DNA of 64,000 bases, taken from assembly GCA_035772405.1 (NCBI GenBank), contig JAYKKM010000504.1, forward strand, positions 2,986,001 to 3,050,000. The letters run 5' to 3'. Position 1 is the first letter of the stretch. Each line of letters begins with the position of its first letter. The position numbers were made by a program, and so were the translations under genes. The DNA is from Chrysogorgia sp. JL179-B06 (Eukaryota > Cnidaria > Anthozoa > Scleralcyonacea > Chrysogorgiidae). Positions 1-9,833 of this stretch are shown in pieces. The notes under the pieces were generated by a model. It was not told the DNA's origin, did not search any database, and saw nothing but the letters and a program-made list of their open reading frames with translations.

Positions 1-690
1 TCTTTATACCAATTTGATGTAACTTCCATCCCCTCTCATATCTTTCTCAACATTTCGAATCTTTTTACTTACAGCATAAAGTTGGCGATCGTCTGCGTAC
101 AAATATAGGTTGGGATTCTTTACTTGTAATGGCATGTCATTTTGAAACATATTCCATAATAATGGACCAAATGCAGATCCTTGCGGACATCCTTTGACGA
201 CATCCTTCCATTCACTTATTATACCGCTACCGCTGAGTTTGACTCTATTTTTTCTTTCGCTGAAGTAGGAACGCATCAGGTCCAACGATGTTTCATTGCA
301 TCCATACCCTTTTAACTTCTTAATTAATAAGTTCGCAGAAGAGAATCAAACGCTTTGCTCATGTCTGTAGACAATACCTTTACGTGTTCCTTGTTGTCTA
401 AAGCCAATTTCTAGTCCTCGGTTTGCTTGAGTAGAGTGTACTTACATGCAACTGTGACCTTTTCTGTATGCTGTCATTTTATTGTATCGTTCTTCGTAAA
501 TATAGGTACCCATTTTCCATGTTTCCATTCCTCTGGCCACTGTCATTGGTTTATGCAGTTATAAGTTATTGTATAATGTTGTCAGGGATTCAGCGATCCC
601 TTCTGCGGTCATCTTTAGGATCTTTGGTGAAATGTAGTTCCATCCAGTTGCTTTCCATATATTTAATTACTTGTGCTACTGTGGGCACCA
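1..690 (-). pseudogene. LINE reverse transcriptase, 3' part, decayed, cut by window edge
   Basis: Read on the minus strand, this encodes part of a non-LTR retrotransposon reverse transcriptase. The ordered motifs are KATGWNYISPKILKM near 640-590, a degraded palm block with DMSKAFD-like residues near 370-330, GCPQGSAFGPLLW near 205-165, and YADD near 105-95. Frameshifts and stops separate them, so it is a relic. The 3' end lies outside the window. The endonuclease half of the same element resumes at 1908, beyond an insertion. The clade is probably CR1/Jockey-like, judged only from motif style. Confidence 0.8.
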
Positions 691-1004
691 AGACTTAAAA
701 CCGGGGCAAAATCTTTTTTTTTCTTTTTGTGTAACGAATTTGCATTTTTGCACAATTTACTTCCGGTGCTATTTGCACTTCCGCCATTAGCTAATGGCTG
801 AGCGTAAGATTTATAACTGGTCAATTTATATAAAGTAAGCACTTACAAAACCTACCAACATCTCGCCCAAATGTAAAGCTGGTCCAAAAGAAACAATTCA
901 CAGAACCGTGGACGAAACGTCAACATACACAGTTTGGTTTCACAGAGCCTACTCGTTTCAAGGCAATGTAAGGCTGCAAGCGAATTAAAGCGATTTCGGA
1001 CTTT

Positions 1005-1585
1005 CCTTTTATTGTCAATGAAACAGTCGCAGTCGGAAAAGCTTTACGAGACCTGTAAACCCGCAAACCATTGCAAAGATTCTCTTCAATATGAGAGAAA
1101 CAGAGGTGAGAGATCAATCATGAAGACGGAATGGACAGCCGAAGGACAGGGAAATATTATGCTGTGTTGACATTTATCCCATGAAACTCCGTAATATTTA
1201 TCATTATAAAACGTTGTGTTTTTGTCCGATTTAAATCAATTCTATATCGAAATGATCACTTGAATCTGGCGAATCGAACGCTGTAGGTTTCGTCTACTTA
1301 AATTATGAAGATCAGATGTTATATGACAAAATGCGTAAGCGATTAAAGTGCCCAAAACTCGTCTTTAAAATAAAAGGACATGGCTTCATGATCTATTCGA
1401 CGTTTACCCGATGATTTAATGCTTTAAACCGATGTAATTCGTAACAGATATGTTTCGTATACCTTGCCGTTGATTTTTATATAAGTTTTGACACACGAAG
1501 ACCTTCAATCGAACAGATATTAGAAAAAATAGCATTGCCGTGTTTAGTGTTTACATTAAATTTCGTCTGCGTGTCAGGCGTTCTG

Positions 1586-1617
<32 letters not shown>

Positions 1618-1660
1618 TCTATCCTGCGTGTAAACGCCTGATTTTTCTTCGTCCGCAGTT
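1005..1660. repeat. Repeat shared with 42240-42895
   Basis: Long colinear similarity with indels to the interior of the hAT element at 41666-43139, for example around CAAACCATTGCAAAGATTCT and ATCGAAATGATCACTTGAAT. Both copies end near a GCATTGGG block. It may be a separate element nested in both hosts, or a remnant of the same hAT family. Confidence 0.7.
1590..1617 (+). repeat. Poly-G run
   Basis: An uninterrupted run of about 28 G. The matching place in the other copy, near 42850, has only short G runs, so this run expanded here or is an assembly or length artefact. Confidence 0.85.
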
Positions 1661-1869
1661 CTAGCCCAACTTGCTTCTAAAAGTTTCCCACTTTAAACGA
1701 GCGCTGCACAATGCCTTCAGTGCCTGATTACAGAAATCAATGCGTTACTAATTATCCTTTGTAATATAAGACAAGTGAGCGGGTTTTCTAATTCCAACTG
1801 TCTAACATGCCACCAATGCATACACATCTCCGCAGGCAACATGCGCGCCATATGTCCCTAAATTCTAAA

Positions 1870-1904
1870 AGTAGCCCGAGTTAACGCCTAGCGGGCGTCT
1901 TGTT
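1870..1904 (-). repeat. 35-bp terminal motif, copy 1
   Basis: The minus strand here reads ACAAGACGCCCGCTAGGCGT followed by TAACTCGGGCTACT. The same sequence occurs on the plus strand at 27365-27400. It sits exactly at the edge of the block inserted in the LINE, so it is likely one terminus of a mobile element. Confidence 0.65.
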
Positions 1905-1907
1905 GTT

Positions 1908-3225
1908 TTAGGTGATGGTGTACGTCAGTAGCCTTTATCTACCTGAAATTGAATTCTTGCATTTTAATTTTCTCTCTTATATTCTGTACGCATGGATGAT
2001 CTTCAAAATCTTGTTCTTGCAATCTGGTCACGGGGTTTCCTCCGATTTCATTACTGGCAGTGGAGAAATAATTAGCCAATTCCTCAGCTACTTTTATTTG
2101 ATTATTTTCCATCGATGTTTAGGTTAATATCATTGTCTTCTTTGGCTTTATTGCTAAGAAAAGGACGAAAAGTCTTAAATAACTCTCTTCATGGCTTCTG
2201 TTTAAGTTCGTTGGTTGTTTTTTTTCCCAATATTCTTTAACGCTTTTCTCCTTTCATTAGTTGCTATGTTCCGCCATTTCCGTTTTAGCTCCCAGTTCTC
2301 GGATGTTCGTTCTTTGGAATATTTTTGAGCGTATTTTCGCTTCATTCGTATATAGCTCTTTTCCATTCATGATTCATGTAAAGAACATCTTTTTCTCTTA
2401 CACTCATTTTTAATTGGGGTGTGTTCTTGTAGCACTTTTTCGTACACTTTTTTCCAGTATTGATAGTGTTCGTCAGCTGTATCGAATATTTCGCCAAAAT
2501 GCCATTGCGCATTTCTTAAATCTTCATTAAGACGTACGAAATTCGTATTTTTTGTACTTCTGAAGCTGATAACTTTGGATCGATGATGGCTAATTGAAGC
2601 TCTCGTTATTCCGTATATTAGATGATGATCACTTATCACTGGGTCTGCAGTTCCACTCTTCCTGAACATTTCGGGTTGATTGGTGAGTATAACATCAATT
2701 AATGTTGTTGATGTGTGAGTTATTCTCGTAGGTTCTGTTATCATAAATTGGAGGCTATGAATATCCTCCAGATCCAGATTTTCCATCCCCTCATTTCCGG
2801 CCTAAGTTTATCAATATTTAGGTCACCAAGTATAAAAACCGATTCCCTCTGCAGTGAGGCCCACATACAAATATCATTTAATTCTGCCTCAACATTCTCC
2901 ATATACTTTGGACACGATTTTCCAGTACGTCTTTGTGGTCTATATATAAATTCCTACAAATATTATATTGTTATTTCCCAGCTTTGTATCGACTACTAGC
3001 ACCTCGTACGTTATATACTTCGTTGGAAGTTTTATTTGCTTTGAGTGTAATTTGGATGAAAAATAGGCAATTAGTCCTCCACCACCTTTCTTACGATCGC
3101 GTCTATATAGATGATATCCATTTAGTTGAAACTGGCTATTTGGATACGAACAATATGGTTTCTGATATGAAGATAATACTTGAATTTAGTTTGAGAGAAA
3201 CTACTCCTAGAACAAGAACGCCACA
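1908..3225 (-). pseudogene. LINE apurinic-like endonuclease and linker, decayed
   Basis: Minus-strand continuation of the split LINE. From 3225 down it shows an exonuclease-endonuclease-phosphatase domain: FISET near 3160, RRDRKKGGGGLI near 3090, a GIYRPP-like block near 2945, LGDLNID near 2820, EPTRIT with TLIDVILTNQPE near 2735-2670, and ISDHHLIYG near 2640. The linker to the RT follows from 2370 to 1910. Stops and frameshifts occur (for example GIYI-stop near 2940), so it is inactive. The intact stretch 2367-2786 is the longest open piece. Confidence 0.8.
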
Positions 3226-3274
3226 GCGAAAGAACGGAATGGACAGTTTCACTTCTCAGCAAGTACAAGTACCG

Positions 3275-4610
3275 GAAGGATAACTTAGGATAACCGTTTT
3301 TCTAAAGAGATTCGTAAACAATTGTTGCCATGCCGAGAAGTGAAGTGGGCCACTGACAACAAAAGAACTAAAAGAAGCCGAGGACGCGTAGTTTAAATTA
3401 GCCAAAAAATGGAGAATTGAACTTATCTTCACACTGAAGCATCCCCTTGAGACATTGATCGTCGAACAATGTCACGAAGAAACACTACACGGACGAGTTC
3501 AATATACAATGTGCAAGATTCGCGAGAAATTCTGGATAACAAGGTACGACAAATGGAAAAGAAAGTCAGATTCAGGTGTAAACGTTGCAAGAAGCTAAGA
3601 GTTAAACCGTTGCCTGCTCCACCCAGATACGCGTTGCAGAAATTCAGAATCGAATCGCTGGGCCGTTGTATTACAAGACACGACATTAAACGAGATAGAA
3701 AAAAAACCAACAAAGCCTATATTGCACTGTTCACCTGTGCGAGTACACCTCAAGCTGTGCAAAGATCTGACAGCGCGTGAGTAATTTAAAAGAACGCTGA
3801 AGGAATTTGTTGCAAGATGAGGAGCACCAAAACAGATCCTTAAGCGACAACGCGAAGACTTTTGTCGCTACAAAAACTGGCTAGAGAAAGACCGATGTAA
3901 AGGTCAACAACTATACCTAGCTTCTCAGTCTATCAAGTGGAAATTCAACTTATCTCGCGCCCCGTGGTGGGGAGGTATTTTGAACAATTAATTGCCTGGG
4001 ATAATGAAGTCAGGATTGTTTAAGAGCATTAGAAAAGCCATGCTCACCTTTCCGGAGTTCTCGTCGAAGGACGACCAATAACCCCTAACATTCTGGTCAG
4101 AGTCGAGACAGCGACGTTCTTCGAGGCCGAAAATATCGATCAGACGTTGGAGGAAGAGGCTAAATTACGTAACACGACGATGATGGATCAACGAGCACAC
4201 ACATGCTTTGGACGAGAAACAAAGAAGAAATTCCCCTGCCGAAGCGACTCTTCTTAAAACAGGACGAATCGTTTCAATTAAAGACACGTCGAAGAACAAA
4301 TTACAATGGAGGATCGGACGTCATTGTAACCTTCGCTCTTCATCTGAGTCTCGATAGCTCAATGGTTAGAGAGTCGACATTCCTGTCCGCCGAGAGGCTC
4401 GATTCCTGTCCGGGAATCACAAACATTTTCCTGAGGATGTGAGCTTGGCGATTGTTCATGTATCGTCCGAAGAGAATATAGTCGGGAAGGACGGAGTAGT
4501 AAGGGATACAAAATACGAATCAGCAATGGTAGAGAGACATGTGCAACTCATTTACAGTCACAAACGCAGATCGGCATCCCATTCTGTGACCCGAGTTTCG
4601 GCCTGAACAA
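3275..4610 (+). pseudogene. BEL/Pao integrase and C-terminal region, decayed
   Basis: Plus-strand relic of a BEL/Pao pol gene. Blocks in order: linker with GPLTTKELKEAED near 3345; zinc-binding HPLETLIVEQCHEETLHG near 3435; NKAYIALFTCAST near 3707; a SDN-like block near 3835; IKWKFNLSRAPWWGG near 3930-3975; and a C-terminal DUF5641-like tail with GKDGVVRDTKYESAMVERHV near 4480-4550. The same landmarks occur intact at 25500-26650. Several frameshifts and stops make it non-coding. Confidence 0.8.
4320..4440 (+). repeat. tRNA-like insert inside the BEL relic
   Basis: The BEL C-terminal frame breaks after a WRIGR-like block and resumes with LAIVHVSSEE near 4443. Between them is a tRNA-like segment: a box A-like TAGCTCAATGG at 4355-4365 and a box B-like GGCTCGATTCC at 4396-4406, 31 nt apart. 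The acceptor arms do not pair well, so I take it as a tRNA-derived SINE piece or tRNA pseudogene rather than a functional tRNA. Confidence 0.5.
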
Positions 4611-4729
4611 CGACATACAAGACGTGCAAAGGAAACGGCCAGAAATCGAATCCGTATAACATTGAACGACAAAGAAGACGAATAAGGAATTATATTAAAG
4701 TTGAACCTATATTTCCCTGCAGTCCCAGC

Positions 4730-4812
4730 CAAAACATCGCCGGCTCGCACAGCCTTGCAAGCGACTTGACTCGTAAAAAAGAAGCCACAGAGTTGCCTGC
4801 GGAGGAGGCTAG
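4730..4812 (+). repeat. Short repeat shared by three loci
   Basis: A block running from CCCAGCCAAAACATCGCC through GAAGCCACAGAGTTGCCTGC recurs at 14620-14715 and 63775-63880, where it is part of the Gypsy-derived repeat. Here it follows the BEL relic without the rest of that unit. Confidence 0.7.
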
Positions 4813-6068
4813 CATCGCGGCAAAATAATAACAATGACATGTTTATTTTTAGCTTGATTGGTGGCCTTTGTGTAGCGTGAGAAATATCAGCAACCACCAA
4901 TAAAAATTGATGTTTACGTAAAACTAGAATTTGGACAGGAATTATATTATTGTAGGTTTCTCTTTCTTGTGAAAAGGTAACGTAGCGATTGTAGTGAATA
5001 AAACTTGAAAAATGACCAGAGACGTTTTTGGTGCGCGTCATATATACGACGTGGCTAGATTTTCCAAACATCAATGGCTTTCTGCAGAGTAAGCTTTTGC
5101 TCGCGAAGCATTATTTTCGAACTTGGTCTGATCCAATGCCACATACGATTTGATCTTTTATCACCCAAATTCGCATTTTTTTGCTCAATTCGCAGGTCTG
5201 TTACATATGCAGCGTCGATGGTTTCTGTGGCTCCTCCATCTCTAGTATTGAAAACATTTACTCTTAGGTTACATACTTTTGTAGTGAACTGTGTTGTTCA
5301 AACGTCTTGAGTAGCACTCTCGGGTCTTCGTGACTTTCGTCTTTTCATGGCTTTCGTCTCTTTATGGCTTTTTGCCTCTTCGTGGCTTACGTCTCCTGCA
5401 AACGTAAATGTATTGAATACTTCAACCGCTTCGGTTCCCGCTAAGTGAGTAATACACGATTGCTCTTCTTTTGACTACTTGCGCAATCACGAACCTTTAA
5501 TTCATGTAGATTTTATATAGTTTCTTGAATTGGTGCCAATTTTCGGCCGCTGTTGGTTTGTTGAAACCTTCTGCCAGAATATCAGGTTTGTTTCGAATAG
5601 GAGTAGGAACGCAATATCCTCCCGATGCCTCATGTAATGTTTAGTTTTATAACACACTTAATAAAACTCTGATATGAGTACACACACACATGACAAAACT
5701 TGCACAGTTTATAAACACGTCACTTGATTACTCATACTAGAAGAACATTTTTTAAAGTAAAAGTTGGGGGTCACCGACGTTATTTTCGAATCAAACTAGT
5801 TTAAACGGAATTAGTGGCCACAGTTACGCACTTTTTCGTTACAGTTTCTGATTTTCAAAATATTGTTCTATACTAGACAGTTAGTTTCGTTCATCTAACA
5901 AAATATCAATATACAAGATTTTGGGTCTGAAACATGTGTTTTCCACTTTTTTTGAAACTGTAAGGCTAAAACGGATTACTCAAAAGGACCTATTCTAACC
6001 GTAACCCCCGCCTAATGGGTTTTCTAACCCCCCCCCCCCCCCCGCCTAATGGTTTTCTAATACTAACG
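4813..6068. other. Non-coding stretch with short repeats
   Basis: I see no gene. At 5322-5400 there is an imperfect tandem repeat of about 16 bp built on CGTGGCTTTCGTCTC. At 5995-6050 there are two C-rich GCCTAATGG blocks, one with a run of about 15 C, resembling the telomere-like motifs at 9362, 12835 and 53250. Confidence 0.5.
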
Positions 6069-6579
6069 TTAAAGGGACACTCCGGCCCAAATACAAATGT
6101 AGTTCATATGAAAGATCTTACTGACTTTAGATTATTTCCAAAGTTTCAGCATTCCTATCAATTTAGTTAAGAAGATGTGGCTAGTTGAAGTTGGAGAGTT
6201 TGTCCAATTTCGACGCCATTTTGTTTCTCAAATATGACGTCACTGAGTGACGTGATCTCGTATTATGCCTAAGAAGCTCCTCTACTTTCCTGCATGATGA
6301 ACTAAATTGTTTATTTCGACTAATTTTCGTCCAAAGACCATTCACAATAACTATCACTATGTGATCGCCATCAAGACAACTCCACTGACGATAAAGAATC
6401 ACTCAATGACGTCATATTTTCAAAACCAATATGGCGTCAAAATCCACAAATTTTCAACTTCAACTAGCAATATCTTCTCAACTAAATTGATAGGAATGCT
6501 GAAACTTTGGAAATAAACTAAAGTCAGTAAGATCTTTCATATGAACTGCATTTGTATTTGGGCCGAAGTGTCCCTTTAA
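6069..6579. mobile_element. MITE with TTAA-ended inverted repeats, copy 1
   Basis: The ends are TTAAAGGGACACTCCGGCCC and its near-perfect reverse complement. The inverted repeats continue inwards for well over 100 bp (AAATACAAATG, TCATATGAAAGATCTTACTGAC and so on). It is 511 bp with no coding capacity. TTAA at each tip would suit piggyBac-type insertion, but that is inference. A second family member is at 12000-12520. Confidence 0.85.
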
Positions 6580-6879
6580 TACTAATAAAAGGATCGTCCA
6601 GAAGACGACTCAGACCTAGTCCCTCACGGTAACCTCCACAGAGCCTCCGTTTCTTGGTGCAGTGCAGGCCAAAAGCAACGCAGGCTCTGGCCTCTGGGTG
6701 ACGAGGAAGTGTAATTAATAAAGAAAATTCGCTCTTATTGATCAATCATAATGCAGTAATTTTGTCATGGATATAATAATAATTATTATTGTTATTTTTT
6801 GTCAAACTGCAATGGTTGTCAAATAAAATTGTATTTAATAATTATTCTAAAATCTAGATCATATTAATTTTAATGACAG

Positions 6880-6988
6880 GGTTTTGGATGGCTAGAGTAT
6901 TCCTGTCCATGATTGCTAAACTTTCCATCACTGTTTCTTTTAACGTCGTTTGGGTTTGGACGAATGAGTTATTCCCAACAGTCGTCAG
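6880..6988 (+). CDS. SLC22-like copy 1, third-to-last exon
   Basis: Acceptor GACAG before 6880 and donor GTAAGA after 6988. It encodes FWMARVFLSMIAKLSITVSF and on to NELFPTVVR. I count about five differences in 109 bp from the matching exon at 61363-61471. Confidence 0.85.
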
Positions 6989-8615
6989 GTAAGATTGAAT
7001 ATATTCCGTTTTTATAACTAGGCGTTCACGATAAGTTGGCTCGTTTGATTTTCGTCATTTTTTTAGAAATACTGGTATGGGATTAGTTAGTAGTTTGGCA
7101 AGAATAGGATCTTTTTCTTCTGGATACATAATTTGGCTGGTAAGTGCTTGATGTGGAGGGTTTTTTTAAATTAGATGATATTAGTTTTTAAAAATTTTAA
7201 ATTAGTGACGTCGCTTTTAACTCGTGTGTATGCGAAGCAATCGGAATCCAATCGGTACAGTATCGGATTCGTACGGCGTCATGAATGGTTAATTGCAAAT
7301 GATCGTTTTGTGTTCAGTTAAGTCATGGTTAAATATTTGTAGTCTATTGAAATAACCGACGAAATATTCTAGAGCATAACAGTGAACGAAGCATGTGTTT
7401 TCTGCTGGTGTGCAGCAGATACGCATTGGGCATTGTGCTGTAGCACAATCAGCTGTCCTCAAGGGTATACCTATTGTTAGCAAATTCTATAAATTTGTAG
7501 TAAGGAAACGCCTCATTCTCTCACCGCTCACAGTCCTACACGGTTGTTACTTGGTCGAGACGGGTATATCCCCGACGATGAACAATAATCCGCAATAGAA
7601 AACTGTTGAAACTAATCAACAGCAGGTTCGCATATAGCAAATTGTTCGAAATACACTGTAGCAAACAGAAATAAGGTTGACTCGCAAGGTATCATGGAAT
7701 ACGACGGTATCCGAGTCAGATGAAGAAAACATAAGGAAGCTGCAACTTGCAAGTTGGATGCGGAGAAATTTTAAAAGAAAAGTGCTGTTAGACAGCCAGG
7801 GTTATTATTATTAATACGAGTTCTGATTATCGTATCCGATTTTTCGCAGCTAATTCTCGTTTTCTTTTTGAATTCTCATGTATGGTTGGTGACCTGCTAG
7901 TGCACCAACCATAATAAGCCTGTTGTTACTGATGTATGTTCAAGCATTGAAGATGAAAATATTTTACATTCGTTTGAGCGCTTGAACGTAAAGAATGTTT
8001 CGCATGCAGGTAACGGATTTCATAAGACACTTTAAGGAAGTACGGGTGGCGTGTACTGTTAGGGCGCATCCACTCACCGCTGAGGTTCCGACGTTAAGCC
8101 CGGTTGGACGCGGTTAGTACTTGGCATAACCACGTGTTGATTCTTGAGCATGAAACTCGTGTGAGTAGAGTTCTTGTAGTTTGTCTCTTCCGTACTTCGA
8201 GGGTTTTTCTCCGGTATTCCTCCGGTCAGACATGGGTCGTATGGTGACAGCCTGTTGCGCTTTTAATATGCCTTCGACTCGGCCACGTTTGATCTGCGCC
8301 CTTCGTAATTTTCCACCTGCTGCGAATAAGCACGATTATCAGTATAGATATTAAGTATCAGTCGAGAATATTTTTTCTGAATAAATATTGTTAATTTCGT
8401 TGGTTTTTTTGCAGGCAAGAATCCACGTCCTCATTCCCTACGCCATTTTTGGAACACTTTCCTTTTTAGCCAGTATCGCATGTTGGTTTTTACCCGACAC
8501 AACTAATCAACCAACCCAAGAAACAATCGGGGAGGACGTTCAGTTCGGATACACTGAGGTGAAGTCAAAAGATGATCCTGGAAAATTGGGAGAAGCTGAA
8601 GTGACAATGCTCTGA
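6880..8615 (+). CDS. SLC22-like organic ion transporter, copy 1, last three exons only
   Basis: Spliced 3' end of a major facilitator transporter of the SLC22 (organic cation/anion) type, a plasma-membrane carrier family. Exons at 6880-6988, 7067-7139 and 8415-8615 have AG/GT borders and the same phases and lengths as the last three exons of the copy at 44181-62122. They encode the last membrane helices, including the family signature TNELFPTVVRNTGMGL, then SSGYIIWL, LIPYAIFGTL and ACWFLPDTTN, and a charged tail ending at TGA 8613. Earlier exons are not visible between 1 and 6879. They may lie upstream of the window, or this may be a partial duplicate. The substrate is unknown. Confidence 0.85.
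7067..7139 (+). CDS. SLC22-like copy 1, second-to-last exon
   Basis: Acceptor TTTTTTTAG and donor GTAAGT. It encodes NTGMGLVSSLARIGSFSSGY and IIWL, the same length (73 bp) as 61602-61674. The 78-bp intron before it is shorter than the 130-bp intron in copy 2 but keeps an ATAAGTTGGCT block. Confidence 0.85.
7140..8414 (+). other. Last intron of SLC22-like copy 1
   Basis: Non-coding between GTAAGT and TTTTTTTGCAG. It contains a 5S rRNA-derived SINE at about 8045-8250. I see nothing else that can be named. The matching intron in copy 2 is only 247 bp. Confidence 0.7.
8045..8250 (+). repeat. 5S rRNA-derived SINE (SINE3-like)
   Basis: The segment 8073-8124 resembles the internal promoter part of 5S rRNA: CTGAGGTTCCGACGTTAAGC recalls the box A region and GCGGTTAGTACTTGG the box C region. 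The 3' half has a CGAGGGTTTTTCTCCGG block, as in SINE tails, and not a 5S 3' end. It is therefore a 5S-headed SINE or 5S pseudogene, not a functional 5S gene. Confidence 0.6.
8415..8615 (+). CDS. SLC22-like copy 1, last coding exon
   Basis: Acceptor TTTTTTTGCAG. It encodes ARIHVLIPYAIFGTLSFLAS and on to FLPDTT, then a cytosolic tail ending EAEVTML. The first 120 bases or so are nearly identical to 61922-62041, while the tail diverges sharply although length is kept at exactly 201 bp. Confidence 0.85.
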   Translation, partial: ARIHVLIPYAIFGTLSFLASIACWFLPDTTNQPTQETIGEDVQFGYTEVKSKDDPGKLGEAEVTML

Positions 8616-9165
8616 TGGGTAATCAGAATTATATATATTTGCATGACTTAAAGTGTCACAATACTGTTTGGTTTTTAACGTTAGAGTAAAAAAATGTACC
8701 CAAATATAGAGAATCAAAACTGAATGTCATTTATAGAAATATATTCAGAGCATCAAATACTGTTGTAAATACTGAAAATAGTAGCTTGTATTTTTAATGG
8801 TGAATTACCTTGCAATCTAATTCGAATAAGAGTTCGGTGACCCCAATTTGTTTCTATTAAAACGTACTGCGGTTTTGGGCAAGAATATAAGCGGATTTTT
8901 TTAAAAATTTGTAATGACAATTTTTTTCAAAGTGAAAAACCACGATATTTCCTGGTAAAAATGGATTTACAGTTTTTAGAATCTGCCTATTAAAGTGCCC
9001 CTGTGATCAAATTTTTGGTATCCAGAATTTTTACATATTTGTAAAGAGCATGGTGTTCTTACTTAACTTGCCAAATTTCAAGCAATTGTGAGCATGGGAA
9101 GTTTTCAAACTGTTTTTATACGAGATTATACGGCCGCCATTACTAGAACATGTTCCGGACGGTCA
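8616..9165. other. 3' flank of SLC22-like copy 1
   Basis: AT-rich non-coding sequence, presumably 3' UTR and spacer. I see no AATAAA close to the stop codon, so the polyadenylation site is not placed. Confidence 0.4.
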
Positions 9166-9672
9166 GCACTGAGGGTCTTTCACCGAGTGGGGACTAGGAC
9201 TAGTTACTATATTACCAACTGTTTTTTACTGTTTTTAACTGTTTTTAGGAGAACGTGATTAAATATTAAAGACCAATAATCGGCAATTGTCAAATGCTTT
9301 TAGATTACCAACAATGGGTAATTCCACAACAGTAAATTGTAGCATTCTAGAACCCAACCACAACACAAATCCTAACCCCCCGCCTTAAGTGTCTTCCTAA
9401 CCCTAACCCCCCCGCCCAATCCCCGCCTTCAACTTCATTGTAACCCTAACTCCCAACCTGTGTGTTTTAAAAAATTAAGAAACTTGAATAATTTAGCAAC
9501 TAGTCGTAGTCCCCACTTGGTTTGGTTAGGATTGGTGTTGTGTTGGGCTAGAATCCTACAAATTACCATTACTTATATTACTGGTAATATAAGAGTCAAG
9601 ATAACCTGGCAGGGCAGAAATATAATTTAGCAACTAGTACTAGTCCCCACTCGGTTAAAGACCCTCAGTGGA
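9166..9672. mobile_element. MITE with 40-bp inverted repeats
   Basis: Begins CACTGAGGGTCTTTCACCGA and ends with the reverse complement of nearly the same 40-45 bp (mismatches only at a few positions, reading to CCCTCAGTG at 9672). The interior is non-coding and holds C-rich CCTAACCCTAACCCC-like runs at 9374-9415. No target-site duplication was recognised. Confidence 0.75.
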
Positions 9673-9833
9673 TTGCCTCTAGTGGTATAAAGCTTTGTCA
9701 CGTGTTGAGTCTTTGACGTCACAATCATATACTCTGCTGTGAAATCGCGGGCTCGTCTGGAACAGTTTTGAGCAATGGCGTATTGGAGGACACAATTTGG
9801 GCGACTTTGGGGGTTAAATTTCTTGTGATAGAA

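Larger units (their letters stand above)
691..1907. repeat. Repeat insertion splitting the LINE
   Basis: The LINE reading frame stops making sense at about 690 and resumes at about 1908, so this 1.2-kb block was inserted into it. It holds no convincing ORF. Roughly 1005-1660 is similar to 42240-42895 inside the hAT element, and the last 35 bases recur inverted at 27365. The ends look weakly complementary (CACCAAGAC near 701 against GTCTTGTTG near 1890-1898). I could not identify a target-site duplication. Confidence 0.55.

Noticed and set aside
4345..4421. Functional tRNA gene
   Set aside because: Internal boxes are present but acceptor and anticodon arms do not pair convincingly, and it interrupts a transposon relic.
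8073..8124. Functional 5S rRNA gene
   Set aside because: Only the promoter part resembles 5S; the 3' half is SINE-like and there is no T-run terminator in the right place.
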